NCBI RefSeq assembly: GCF_000516985.1
Contig: NW_006917098.1
Location: 558,001 to 622,000, forward strand
DNA length: 64,000 nt
Direction of reading: 5' to 3'
Source: Pestalotiopsis fici W106-1
Taxonomy: Eukaryota > Ascomycota > Sordariomycetes > Amphisphaeriales > Sporocadaceae
Shown: positions 23,479-34,413 of the stretch, in pieces
Layout: every line of letters begins with the position of its first letter
Numbering within the stretch: position 1 is the stretch's first letter
The notes under the pieces: model-generated
What the model was told of the DNA's origin: nothing
Database searches by the model: none
The model's input: the letters and a program-made list of their open reading frames with translations, nothing else
Made by a program: the position numbers and the translations under genes

Positions 23479-24275
23479 CTTGAGATGTGTGAAATGAAGT
23501 AGGAACGGCTCGAAAAGTGTCGAAGTTGATGGGAGATGCAGCAGACGGCGTCAGTCAAGACGAATCTGCAGTGCGTAGACCGTTGATGGGAACGGTTGAG
23601 ATCGACGGGGCCCTGAAAAAAGGATGAGTACTATTATTTACAGCAGTCAAAGAGCAGCTGTCAAACTTGACGATGTTTCTTGACCCAGGTTGCACAAGCC
23701 CAAAGCCAGTGCTAGCTCGGGTGAATGCTCGGGCCCTTGTTCTGATTGGCCTGGAGCCGGATAATCCCGGCTGAACAAATCATGCATAAGATTAGCTATC
23801 TACTTGGACAGCAGCACAATTTGGCTTTGCATTTCATGCGCCAGTTGAGTCTCATGGGCGCCACAGTGCTGAACCACATGTCCATCAAGCTTCAGCCTCA
23901 AGCATAAAAAAGATACGTACTTAGTCAGCTCAAGCCTGGCGCGTCGTCTCCAGTCTGCCGCCTGATTACGGCACTCACTGGTCGTAGGTAGCTGCTTGCA
24001 AGCACTGTCATCGATTCCGCTGGAGCTTCTCAGCACAGCACCTCTGGCTTCGGCCTCTTGCCTTAATCAACTCCCAACATCAACAACTTCCTTCATCAGC
24101 CAAACTACAACACACCCACCAACAGGTCTTCAACTGGGGGCTTTTTGGTAATATTTGCAGTGAAGTATTCATCACTGCAATTGCATTTACCCAAATCCTC
24201 GATTTATCCCCCGAACCGTTCAACCAGTGCAGCCTCGTGGATAGTTGATTCGATACCAGTCCTCACATCGCCAAG
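23479..24275. promoter_or_regulatory. Divergent promoter region, LSC1 and RPT2
   Basis: About 800 bp lie between the start codons of two housekeeping genes. No gene is visible inside. Specific factor sites were not assigned. Confidence 0.45.
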
Positions 24276-25801
24276 ATGGTAATTTACCAAATCCATCATT
24301 ACAACACACCGCTCGATGTGCTAATCAATGATTCCGGAATAGGGTCAAAACCAATCTGGCATGGGTGGCGGTGGCCCCGGTGACAGAGATGACAAGGACA
24401 AGAAGGTATGTTCCACACGGCGCTCATCATCGTCAGCGACTTCGAGCTCAGCTTGCTGACCACTCTTTCCATCATCAACAGAAGGACAAGCCCAAGTACG
24501 AACCCCCGCCGCGCCCTACCACCCGCGTCGGTCGCAAGAAGAGAAAGCAGGGAGGTTCCTCTGCTGCCGCCAAGCTCCCCGCCGTCTATCCCACCAGTCG
24601 ATGCAAGCTCCGACTTCTACGCATGCAGAGAATCCACGATCATCTTCTTCTCGAGGAGGAATACGTCGAGAATCAAGAACGCCTTCGCAAGGCAAAGACT
24701 GCCAAGGATGCCGCTGGCCCCGCTGCTTCAGAGCTCGATGCTGGCGACCGAAACGCCGACGAACGTGGTCGGGTCGACGACATGCGCGGTAGCCCCATGG
24801 GCGTAGGAACTTTGGAGGAAATGATCGATGACGACCACGCCATTGTATCCAGCACTACCGGCCCCGAATACTATGTTAGCATCATGAGTTTCGTCGACAA
24901 GGACTTGCTGGAGCCTGGCGCTTCCGTCTTACTACACCACAAGAGCGTCTCCATTGTCGGCGTGTTGACTGATGATGCGGACCCCGCCGTCAACGTCATG
25001 AAGCTCGACAAGGCACCGACTGAGTCGTATGCTGACATTGGTGGTCTGGAGCAGCAGATTCAGGAAGTGCGCGAGTCGGTCGAACTGCCATTGCTGCATC
25101 CCGAGCTGTACGAAGAGATGGGTATCAAGCCTCCCAAGGGTGTCATTCTCTACGGTGCTCCAGGTACAGGAAAGACACTTTTGGCCAAGGCTGTTGCCAA
25201 TCAGACATCGGCCACGTTCCTGCGTATTGTGGGTTCCGAGTTGATTCAGAAATACCTTGGTGATGGTCCCCGACTGGTACGACAACTATTCCAGGTTGCC
25301 GCTGAGAACGCCCCTTCCATTGTTTTCATTGATGAGATCGATGCTATTGGTACAAAACGTTACGACTCAACCTCTGGCGGAGAACGTGAAATTCAAAGAA
25401 CTATGCTGGAACTTCTCAACCAGCTAGACGGTTTCGATGACCGTGGCGATGTCAAGGTCATCATGGCCACGAACAAGATCGAGTCGCTCGACCCTGCTCT
25501 TATTCGACCTGGCCGTATCGACAGAAAGATTCTATTCGAGAACCCTGACCAAAACACCAAGCGCAAGATCTTCAACCTGCACACATCAAAGATGAGCTTG
25601 AATGAGGATGTCGACCTGGACGAGTTTATTTCACAGAAGGATGATCTCTCTGGTGCCGATATCAAGGCCATTTGCTCCGAGGCTGGTTTGATGGCTCTGC
25701 GTGAGCGACGTATGAGAGTGCAGATGGCAGATTTCCGATCTGCTCGCGAGAGAGTCATGAAGACGAAGCAAGAGGGTGAGCCGGAGGGCTTGTACTTGTA
25801 G
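24276..25801 (+). CDS. RPT2: 26S proteasome regulatory ATPase, subunit 4 (Rpt2)
   Basis: Exon 1 is only the ATG (24276-24278); exon 2 is 24343-24405 and exon 3 is 24482-25801, encoding 461 residues. The start [12 protein letters not shown] fits the N-myristoylated N terminus known for Rpt2. Then follow a basic stretch, a coiled-coil region ([14 protein letters not shown]), an OB-like segment and the AAA module. The AAA module shows Walker A GAPGTGKT at 247-254, Walker B FIDEID at 304-309, and an Arg finger region ([10 protein letters not shown]). The C terminus LYL fits the HbYX motif that docks in the 20S alpha ring. It unfolds substrates and helps gate the proteasome. A longer frame running into exon 3 from 24365 is intron read-through. 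Confidence 0.96.
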
Positions 25802-26392
25802 ACGAGTCCAGAGTAGACTGTATTCTAGGCATTGGTAATACATGGTGAGAGCAGTACTCGGTCATAATGACTGTTACAGAATATGACATATTCAGCGCGA
25901 GAAAATCTCAGCAATGCTTCAAACGCCATGCAGTGTAGATTGAATGGTGAAGACGTTATCAGTGTAAAAAAGAGGAAAATCCTCAACCACAAGAACACAA
26001 GGTCCAATGGCCGAGCGGTAAGAAAAAAGCTCTTGAGTGTAGTGGCCACCCAGGTGAAAATACAGATTCTCTCCGATCTGACGAGAGGGTAGTTTGGGAG
26101 GGGGCTCGTTCGAATCAAACGAACCACTTAGAGTCATCGATCTTTTTTGTCATTTTTTAACCCTCCAATTACTGTAAATACTCGACATCTGTATAGATTT
26201 ATTACCTTTTCGCAAGTATCTCATTATGGTCACCAGACCTCTCGCATCACTCACTACCTTACCCATGAGACGACCTATTATTGTGCCCTCAAATATGATT
26301 ACGACGGCCGTTATGCAAGTATTTCAGCTACAGATAGCTGCTTATTCCTATCATTTATTAAAGTACAGGTGACTGAGCTGTCTGGATGAATC
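25802..26392. other. Convergent 3' intergenic region
   Basis: This lies between the ends of RPT2 and the S15-type hydrolase. It is AT-rich, with no frame of note and no repeat. Confidence 0.5.
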
Positions 26393-28441
26393 TCAATCCC
26401 GTTTGCTCTCTGCAATCACGGGCACCACCAAGGAGCTTTCCCACTTGCCTCCAGTATGGATTTTATGCCGTCCCTTGTTTTCATCCACTGGAACATTTGT
26501 CCTTAACAACTCCACCTCGGGCAGGCGAAGGTCATGCCCGGCAACTCGCAACAAGATTCCCTCGCCAGCCTCAAAGACCATTCCGATCGGCCACAGAGGA
26601 ATTTCCAACTCCACAATTTGACCTGGGGTAATCTTTTCAGCCTTTTCGTGCGTGTACTGCACGGTGCCGTCCACCACTACCTTGGACACTCGGTGACTCG
26701 CCCGGAGCATGCCATCTGGTCCAAGGAACTTGGCGACATTTGTGTCTGGGACTTGCGGCTCTGGCACGGGACACTCGTAGTTGAGACTCTTGAGCGTACT
26801 GCCATCCTTTGCAATCTTTTGAATCTGAACGTGGACATCCATGTCATCGTGCTCGTCACAGGACATCCAAAGCTTGGCAGTGGGATATCCGGCGAGTTCA
26901 GTATAAGTGTCAAAGTGCACAGAAAAGTTGGAGCTGTCCGTCAAGTGATGCGCATCATGGCTCGTGACGGACTCCTTCTCGGGCCTCGAGGAGGACAAGG
27001 AGTGCGAGTCTGCGTCGAGAAAGTAGGTGCGGAGCTCCGTGCCAGGAACTGGCCAGCTCTTCTCGGGGCGCTCGACAATGGTCTTGGCCGGGCTTTCTCC
27101 AAACCCGAGCAACGAGAGTCGAAACTTGGGTGTAGTCTCCCAGTCGTTGTCGACCCCCTTGCAGTACTTGTCGAAAAAGGACTGCAGTTCGTCATTGATC
27201 TCAGGTCGATAAAGATCCGACCCTACACAGCATGATTAGAATATACTACATTCAGGCAGCAAAAGTATTGCTTTTCCAAGTAACGTACATTCTTGATAAG
27301 GGTGCACTCTAAGCCACTTGAGAGGAGTCTTGGCTCGTTGAAAAGTCTCAAATGAGCCCCGAGAATGTATGCCCGTGGAAAATGACGCAGTAAGGTAGAG
27401 CGGCACGTCGATATTCTCCACGTGAATCACCTTTGTGGCCCAGTAGTCATCAAACAATGGATTCTTCTCCAGGTAAGACGCAGCGTCTTCAATCCCACCC
27501 TTTCCTAAGTCATGGTTAGAGACGGATTACGATGTGAAGTATCCAAACGGAATCAATAATTACCGGCAAGTCCAGCACTAATCATCCGCATAAAAGGCGC
27601 ACGAGGAATACCACCTCGCCCCATTTGGTCTCGGTAAGGATCCGTCATGGCCTCCATGGGCGCGAGTGCCTTGAGAGCGGGGTGGCTGAACCTCGACGCA
27701 AGGTTGATTTGGGCTATAGCGAGCCACGAGTTGCCGGCGAAAGCGACGGAGCCGTTGCACCATGGCTGCTTGGAGGCCCACTCGACCGTGTCGTACATGT
27801 CCATTGCCTCCTTTAAGAATTCACGACCAGTCAGTCATCTTGTTCATAGTTGCTCACAAATGAAAGGTACACGCACTTGTTCTCCCCAGAAAACAATATC
27901 TCCTTCCGAGTCTCCCGCGCCTCTGGCATCAATGTTGATAATGGCATAGCCCCTGGTGCACCACTCTGCGGGATCCAAGGCCTCGAATTTCTCATACCCG
28001 GATGTTTTGTCCAAGGGGACACCACAGCGGAACGGGCCCATAACATCATAGGTTTGGGCACCTTGAACAGCAAAGTTAGTAAAACAAGGACAAGAACGTT
28101 TCCATCAACACAAAATATTTCTCGAGGAAAGTGTTCTTACCTCCACTTTTGCCGTACGGACTCCATTGAATCAGGGCAGGGACTTTTCCATTGCTATCAT
28201 CTGAACTCGTGGCTCGAAACACATCCGTGTAGAGCTTGACCTTGTCCCTCATTTCCACAGCGACATCTTTTTCGAATACCGTGTCCACGTCAAAGGGGCG
28301 GCGGCCGGGATCCTTGGCATGTCCCGCCTTGAGGACCTGCGTGGAGGGGTTGAAAGGGCTGTAGAGGTAATGGGGATGGCTGTTTGGGTCGACGAGGGGC
28401 GCAAACTTGAGGTCGGGAAATCGTGACTTGAGAGCCTCCAT
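26393..28441 (-). CDS. CocE/NonD-type S15 acyl hydrolase
   Basis: Five exons (minus): 28441-28141, 28061-27877, 27810-27564, 27504-27289 and 27222-26393, giving 592 residues with every splice in frame. The first part shows RDKVKLYTDVFRA and PALIQWSPYGKSGG. Next is RGYAIINIDARGAGDSEG, an oxyanion-side hallmark, and then the nucleophile elbow GNSWLA, followed by a cap and a C-terminal jelly-roll (VELEIPLWPIGMVFEAGEGILLRVAGHD). This is the X-Pro dipeptidyl-peptidase/cocaine esterase superfamily. Members cleave esters or amides, often of acylated aromatic or aminoacyl compounds. It lacks a signal peptide, so it should act in the cytosol. It lies beside aromatic-ring enzymes, which suggests release of an aromatic unit from a conjugate; that is inference. 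Three GCGGGG sites lie upstream. Confidence 0.88.
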
Positions 28442-28814
28442 GATGTAAGTTTTGATCTTTGGACTATAGTAGACGAGGTAGATTTCATATAGACGATGCA
28501 ATAATGATAATTCAATGTTTGTGTCAATTGTATTCTTTATATATCCGGCATTTCGGACCCCATGTCGTCCGCTTAGTCCGCGGAGCAAGCCCCCGTCTGT
28601 AATGCCGAATATGCCGTTTGCGGCCGGCCAATTATACTGGGTTCAGCAGTGCCCCGCAGGTCTTCAGGTCCCCGCAAGTCTTTGACATTTGGGGCCCCGC
28701 AGGCTTGTCACAGAGTTGGAGTTTATAGGCTTGGAATATTGGGGGAAGAAAAAAGAGAAAATAATACTAAGATATCTAATATCAAAGGTCTTGTAGTGAA
28801 TATAAATGCCAAAT
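28442..28814. promoter_or_regulatory. Hydrolase promoter with three GCGGGG (CreA-type) sites
   Basis: CCCCGC (GCGGGG on the other strand) occurs at 28652-28657, 28670-28675 and 28695-28700, each followed by A(A/G)G. GCGGGG fits the SYGGRG consensus of the fungal carbon repressor CreA. The sites lie about 210-260 bp before the hydrolase ATG and just past the hydroxylase stop. Clustering suggests a function, but binding is inferred. Confidence 0.45.
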
Positions 28815-30932
28815 TTACAAACGAAAATCTTCTCCATGCAGGATGGGTTGAATAGCCTTTATAGCATAGATCAGCTCGTCTTTGGATTTGCAGGCAGCAA
28901 AGACGAAGCGGTCCGGCCTGACTACTACAAACTTGCTGTCGGGTAGCTCTTTTACGAGACGTAACTCGTCGTAATACCGGGGTTCAGGGCGATTTCGACA
29001 AAGCGGACTGCTGGAGAATTCCTTGCCGCTAGCTATGCGGACTGTCTTTAGTCGAGTGGCGATTTCAGTAGAAGGGAGATGTTGTGCGCTGGTGTCCATG
29101 ACGATGACGGTGGTTTCAGACACTTCAAGGTACGGATTTGATTGTTCTTGTTCTCGTTCCACCTCATAGATTTCGCGGTAGACTGTTGATAGCTCTTGTA
29201 CGCTGGAAGCGAATGCAACTAGTTGTAAGAGACCCTTTTTGGCGGGATGAAAGATTTCATCATCGGTAAATCCGATCCTGATGGCCTCGTCTCCGAGAGA
29301 GCCCGGCTCGAGTGGCGCACAGTATACTTGTGGTAGTAGTAGTCCACCGTGAAGATGGGGAATGAAGTGTAGACCAGGTTGCGGCTCATATTGGCACATT
29401 CCACTCGCTCTTGCGCCCATTTCGAGCTGACGTTTCCAGGATGGAATTAACTGCAACCCCCAGAGATATGTATCACGAAGAAACACCTTGAGGGGATTAC
29501 TTTCAGTGACATATCTTCCATTCTCGACCGTGGCTGCCAGCGACCGCTCCAGCTGCTGTTTGCGTTCTTGGTACCATGCTTGAAAGAGGGCTTCATAGGG
29601 CTGGAATCCCGGCTGACATGCAATCTTCAGGCGCCACGCCAAGGAGCAAGCGTCTCGAAATCCCGATGCCAGTCCTTGCCCTCCAACTATGTGTATCCTG
29701 TCAGTTTTGTCTGTACAAACGTTTTGTAGCCACAGCCCAAGGATCTACCTACACGGAGGAAACACGTGAGCTGAATCACCACTGAGTAATACCCGTCCTA
29801 GAGCCCATTTGTTGCAGCTTCTTGCGGCAAACAAGAAAGGGCTGGCACGAAGCGTCTCAATGCAGTCTTCAGGAAACGTGACTACATCCTGAAGCCTAAT
29901 AACAAATCGGTTAAAGATGCATGGTAGCAGAAAAGGTATTACGGGACTGACCCAAAACGACTCCCGGGATGTGTAAAGTATGGTCGCAAAATGTCGTTTA
30001 GGCGATCGGATTGCACGAGTTCCTGTCCATTTTCACCATTCTTCACGACAAATTCGAACCGCCACAGCCTTTCTTCCGGCCGTCCAAATCGGCCACACAC
30101 TGCTGGCCGTTGGTGATTACACAGGAACCTAAAGTTTGTCGGAAAGAAGAGGTCAAATACGTCTTCGGAGCTGTAGCCAAGTTTCCATAGGGGGAAGTCG
30201 GGATGCGTTTGGGGGGTAGGGAGCGAAATCTTCCAATTCACTGCAACCCAAGTCTCTTCATATGCACTCCTAGCTTAGGTTAGCATCGTGCCACATATTT
30301 TTCGCGCGAAAGACTGATGAATAAATTAATAATACTAACTGAGTTGATTGTACCATCAAGATGCCTTTTTCTTCCAGGTACTTCTTCCTGGTGAATCCAG
30401 TCTTGCCATCAGCACCAACCAGATACTTGCCTCTGATCACTTTGGTGTGTCTATTCGCATCTTGGTACGTAGCATAAATCCAATCGCAGTCTTCAGAGAT
30501 GGCTGTCAATGTGCATTGCTCTCTCAGCTGGCTGGAAGAAGACTCTAGCAAGGCAGTTCGCAGGGACTTTTCGAGGTGCGGCTGCTTGTGGCAAATGAAA
30601 CCAACGTGTCCCGTCCCTCCCTCGGACGTGGAGTAGTCCATGGCCAGAAAGGCAGGATGATGAAGGTCGTTGTGCACACCACTGACGAAGAAGAATTTTC
30701 CCATGCACTGTCCAATGCTGGTAAAGATATCATCATAGCGACCGATGCTCTGTACAGCTCGTATGCCATCCTCGTCAAGAGCAATGCCGCGCGGATCGTT
30801 GGTAATGCCGTCCTCTTTATCCAGACAGATGTTTGATACACCTAGTCGACCGAGCTGTGCTGATAGCATGGCACCAGTCGGTCCACATCCAATAATGATG
30901 ACATTTGTGGTTTCTGGACTCGTTTCTGCCAT
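28815..30932 (-). CDS. Class A FAD-dependent aromatic monooxygenase (MhpA/phenol hydroxylase-like)
   Basis: Four exons (minus): 30932-30340, 30269-29952, 29895-29753 and 29686-28815, encoding 641 residues. The exon 3 donor is GTAGGT, the only choice that keeps FPPFGGQGL intact. The Rossmann GxGxxG (IIGCGPTGAML) is at about 13-22, the DG motif (YLVGADGKTG) near 175, and the GD motif (LLSGDSAHVFPP-FGGQGLASG) near 340. A thioredoxin-like C-terminal region ends with VVRPDRFVFAAC. The family hydroxylates phenolic rings using NAD(P)H and oxygen. It shares a 364 bp divergent promoter with the NodB-fold gene and follows the hydrolase on the same strand. It would supply the dihydroxylated ring for the intradiol dioxygenase; the exact substrate is unknown. 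Confidence 0.9.
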
Positions 30933-31296
30933 TTTTATGCGTTTTTCTCAAAGAAAACTTGTATGATTTTCCCAACTCAAATGGCTGGAAAGTTTGTCTT
31001 ATAAACAGATAATCATGGGGCGTAAAGGTACTCTGATCCTGGCAATGTGGTTTGCACAACTATAGGCTATCAGTGCTCCCCACAATCTTGTGCTAGGGGA
31101 AGAATCCAGGGGCCATCTCCCCGCAAAAAGACAAGCTCCCTAAAATGATTAACACCCCTGCCAAAAGAAATGTACCATGTAAGGTACCTAGAGTACCTAG
31201 ACATTTTCTCCGATAGCAAGGCCCCCCGACTATGTGAATTTGTAACCACTGCAACAACTTTTCCTGCTGCATATTTCTTTCAACAAGTCAAGGCTG
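30933..31296. promoter_or_regulatory. Divergent promoter, hydroxylase and NodB-fold gene
   Basis: A 364 bp region between two start codons. It contains one CCCCGC (31119-31124), matching the GCGGGG sites near the hydrolase, and a TACCTAGAGTACCTAG word near 31184-31200. Shared use would coordinate the two genes. Confidence 0.45.
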
Positions 31297-32244
31297 ATGG
31301 CTAGCAACAAGCTTTCTCCCGCGGAGTCTACCCGAGACCAGCCGCAATGGCCCCACGGAGCTCGAGCTGCCATTGCTGTAACATGCGACAACCTGGGTGA
31401 GGCGGCTGATCTCAACCGAAAGCTGTGGCCGGAATCAAAGCCTGTTGGGAAGCACTACACGGTCACCGAGGTGATACCACAAATCCTGGCACTGTTGAAG
31501 AAATACGACATATCTGTCACTTACTTTGTCGAAAGTTGGAACCTCGGCATTTATGGCGATTTCATTGTCGACAAAATTGCTGCCGCTGGCCACGAAATCG
31601 GCTGGCACGCATGGCAACACGAGGCGTGGTACAAGCTCAGTGATGGCGAGGAGGAAGCCAATTTCGAACGCAGTTTCGGTCCACACGGCATTCAGCTACC
31701 CTTACATGGCAAAACACTACCGTCATACACTGGGTTCCGCCCTCCAGGCGGGCTGATCAAGGGCACTTCCACTCTCAAACTGGCGCGACAATACGGCCTC
31801 AAGTACATTAGTCCTGCTGCCGAGGATGCCGCCGTGATCCCCGTGGATAATGATGGCACAGGTGGTGATAGCTTGGTTGTCCTGCCATTCAAGTGGGCAA
31901 CGGTGGATGCATACTTTTACATGGAAAGCTTCACCGGCCTACGGGAGATGAAGGGCGAATACCCATCTGCGCCACAATCTCCCGACGTCCTGGTTGAGCG
32001 CTACATTCGGGAGGTTGATGAAGCCATTGAGAAACACTCATTCTTGTCCCTGCTCTTCCATCCTTTCTTGACGGAACGACCCGAGCGTCTCGAGGCCATG
32101 GAAAAGGTGCTCGCATATCTCGCGCAAAAGCGAGATGAGGGTATCATTTGGCTGGCTCCTTGCCGAGATATCCAGGCAGTCATTGAGAAGAACCCGGGTC
32201 TTGTTGGGACGGATCCATCATGGGATACTTCAGTTTGGCGATGA
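31297..32244 (+). CDS. Cytosolic polysaccharide-deacetylase/NodB-fold amidohydrolase
   Basis: A single exon of 315 residues. The NodB fold is visible from VTCDNLG (29-34), through TYFVESWN and then GHEIGWHAWQHE (98-109), whose His at 104 and 108 match the metal pair. RPPGG at 148-152 corresponds to motif 3. There is no signal peptide, which argues against a chitin deacetylase of the cell wall. The usual TFDDG motif is CDN here, so the second Asp, normally a metal ligand, is Asn. Similar cytosolic members include PuuE-type allantoinases and cyclic-imide hydrolases. With its aromatic-catabolic neighbours, an amide or imide substrate is a reasonable guess. Confidence 0.85.
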   Translation: MASNKLSPAESTRDQPQWPHGARAAIAVTCDNLGEAADLNRKLWPESKPVGKHYTVTEVIPQILALLKKYDISVTYFVESWNLGIYGDFIVDKIAAAGHEIGWHAWQHEAWYKLSDGEEEANFERSFGPHGIQLPLHGKTLPSYTGFRPPGGLIKGTSTLKLARQYGLKYISPAAEDAAVIPVDNDGTGGDSLVVLPFKWATVDAYFYMESFTGLREMKGEYPSAPQSPDVLVERYIREVDEAIEKHSFLSLLFHPFLTERPERLEAMEKVLAYLAQKRDEGIIWLAPCRDIQAVIEKNPGLVGTDPSWDTSVWR

Positions 32245-32988
32245 AAAGGATATATCAGTTTGACGTTGCAACGTATTCATAGCGTGCTTGCTGCTACATG
32301 AGATAATCTACGACTACAAGATTCTACCACTAGTTTGGCTATAAGCTTATAACCATATGTCTACTTTTGCATCTTATTCATTCGTAACTCATCGCGCCCA
32401 AAGTCAACCACACAGAAATACGAGTCTGTCAAAGTCATCATCTTGCAAATCATGTCCCACATGTATGGTCGGCCTTTTCGGGGGTCTGACGCCCAAACCT
32501 TTCAGTTTCCTTGCTCCCCACCATCGCGTCCCACCGTCCCACCCATCGAATCCGTCCCACCACCAAGTCTGTCCCACCTCCCATCATGGTCCCGCAGATC
32601 CAATACTCACGAGTCGTCATACGCACATATTAATATTCCCTATTTCCCACATGCCGATACGTATAGCCGGTGTCCCTCGCTATAATCAAGACTACGTACA
32701 TACCTACCTAGGCACCCCCAACCTTTCTCTCTCTCCACATAACATTGATCCCCACGTGCCGTGCAAGCAATCATTATGAATTTATAACTAAGCGTCCTCC
32801 TTTTAACCGGTAGTTTGACCATCTAGGCATGGATTAGAAGTTGGGCGGTAGCTATATTTAAGTCATAAGTTTCCAGAATATAATTAATTTAGCTCAGTTG
32901 GATCCTATGACATACATGATTTCAACAAGAAGACAAACTTGTTTTCATTGTGTACTGATATTGTCATTTCACACCCTCAAAAGTCCAA
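32245..32988. promoter_or_regulatory. Dioxygenase upstream region with a GTCCCAC array
   Basis: GTCCCAC occurs at 32454-32460, 32528-32534, 32536-32542, 32553-32559 and 32571-32577, with a GTCCCGC variant at 32589-32595. The array lies about 390-530 bp before the dioxygenase ATG. It is a good candidate for repeated regulator binding, perhaps by the two-finger regulator encoded downstream. TACCTACCTAGG lies at 32701. No gene is seen here. Confidence 0.45.
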
Positions 32989-33984
32989 ATGTCGCGCTGT
33001 CAGCCCGTGTCGGAGATTCCTCCCATGAAGGACTTGACCACGGATAATATCACCGACAATGTCAAGATATTGAATAATCAATGCCCACAGGCACGTTCAC
33101 GCTACATTTTTGACCGACTGGTCTCACATTTGCACGACTTTGTGCGTGAAACACGCCTCACCACGACGGAATGGCAGACGGGCATCGATTTCCTGACCGC
33201 CGCCGGCCAGATCAGCAATGACCTCCGTGCGGAAATGATCTTGCTATCAGACACCTTAGGCGTGAGCCTCTTGGTGGACGCCATCAACCACCCGCGCCAC
33301 GGCAACGCCACCGAGGGCACCGTTCTGGGACCGTTTCACACCCACGACGCCCCCGTCGCCGATAATGGCTACACGCTACACCACGACGAGGAGGCCGCAA
33401 AGCTGTTTGTCCTGGCCACGGTCCGCGATGCCAGCGGGCGCCCGATCCCGGGCGTGGTGGCCGACGTGTGGGAGGGCGATGCTCATGGCTTCTATGACGT
33501 GCAGAACCCGCACCGCGACCAGCCCGACGGGCGCGCCGTGCTGCGCAGCGACGACGACGGTCTTTTTTACTTCACCGCCGTCGTGCCGGTGCCTTACCCC
33601 ATCCCCATGGACGGCCCCGTGGGTTCCATGCTGACCCATTTACATCGGCATCCCAATCGGCCTGGTCATATCCATTTCATGCTGCGCAAGCCGGGCTGGG
33701 ATCCACTGATTACGGCGCTGTACCCTCGAGGTGATCCGTATGAGACGTCGGATCCCGTTTTTGGTGTCAAGGAGAGCTTGATTGTCGACCTGGGCACTGT
33801 AGACGACACGATTGCCCAAAAGTACAATGTGAAAGCCGGGACGCGTTTGTTAACATATGATTTTATCTTGGTACAAGAAGAGGAAGCTGCTCGGTTGCGG
33901 CAAGAGTTGGCAACCAAGGCGGTGGAAGAAATGGGGCTTGGCGTGGCAATTGAAAATGGACTCCCAGTTCTTGATGTTGACTAG
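32989..33984 (+). CDS. Intradiol ring-cleavage dioxygenase (hydroxyquinol/catechol 1,2-type)
   Basis: A single exon of 331 residues. The N-terminal helical dimerisation domain (about 20-125) ends in TEGTVLGPFH, a signature of catechol/hydroxyquinol dioxygenases. The catalytic beta-sandwich follows, with ADVWEGDAHGFYDVQ (Tyr169), YPIPMDGPVG (Tyr203) and NRPGHIHF (His227 and His229); the two Tyr and two His are the ferric iron ligands. It would open an ortho-diphenol between the hydroxyls to a muconate or maleylacetate. The long N-terminal domain fits the hydroxyquinol or catechol 1,2-dioxygenase group rather than protocatechuate enzymes. It is flanked by the NodB-fold gene and a regulator on the same strand. 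Confidence 0.93.
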   Translation: MSRCQPVSEIPPMKDLTTDNITDNVKILNNQCPQARSRYIFDRLVSHLHDFVRETRLTTTEWQTGIDFLTAAGQISNDLRAEMILLSDTLGVSLLVDAINHPRHGNATEGTVLGPFHTHDAPVADNGYTLHHDEEAAKLFVLATVRDASGRPIPGVVADVWEGDAHGFYDVQNPHRDQPDGRAVLRSDDDGLFYFTAVVPVPYPIPMDGPVGSMLTHLHRHPNRPGHIHFMLRKPGWDPLITALYPRGDPYETSDPVFGVKESLIVDLGTVDDTIAQKYNVKAGTRLLTYDFILVQEEEAARLRQELATKAVEEMGLGVAIENGLPVLDVD

Positions 33985-34215
33985 ATACATGGTCCATTTT
34001 CAGGAGAACAAGAAAAGATAAATACTGGCGTATTTTGAACTATTACTACTTGACCAGAGACCTTTGTACTAACAGCCTACGGACTTGAAAATTAAGAAAC
34101 GGTGATAAGCAATACAAGCAGCTTTTACCTGGGGCTATCGGAGGACCTATGGTCTCAAAGAGAACCATACAAAATTTAAATTCAATTCTTGCGGAAAAGT
34201 GTTCACTTTGAATTG

Positions 34216-34236
34216 GAAAAAAAAAAAAAAAGAAAA

Positions 34237-34300
<64 letters not shown>

Positions 34301-34413
34301 NNNNNNNNNNNNNNNNNNNNNNNNNNNNNNNNNNNNNNNNNNNNNNNNNNNNNNNNNNNNNNNNNNNNNNNNNNNNNNNNNNNNNNNNNNNNNNNNNNNN
34401 AGAGAGAGAGAGA
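34216..34413. repeat. (CA)n/(GA)n microsatellite interrupted by 100 N
   Basis: A poly-A, (CA)n then (GA)n tract runs into exactly 100 N (34301-34400), and (AG)n resumes after the gap. GA repeats on both sides suggest that the missing DNA is simply more of the microsatellite. Confidence 0.9.

Noticed and set aside
26086..26125. Possible tRNA B box (GTTCGAATC) near 26108
   Set aside because: No matching acceptor, D or anticodon arms around it.
26534..27235. 233-codon plus-strand frame opposite the hydrolase
   Set aside because: Shadow of hydrolase exon 5, which has clear family motifs on the minus strand.
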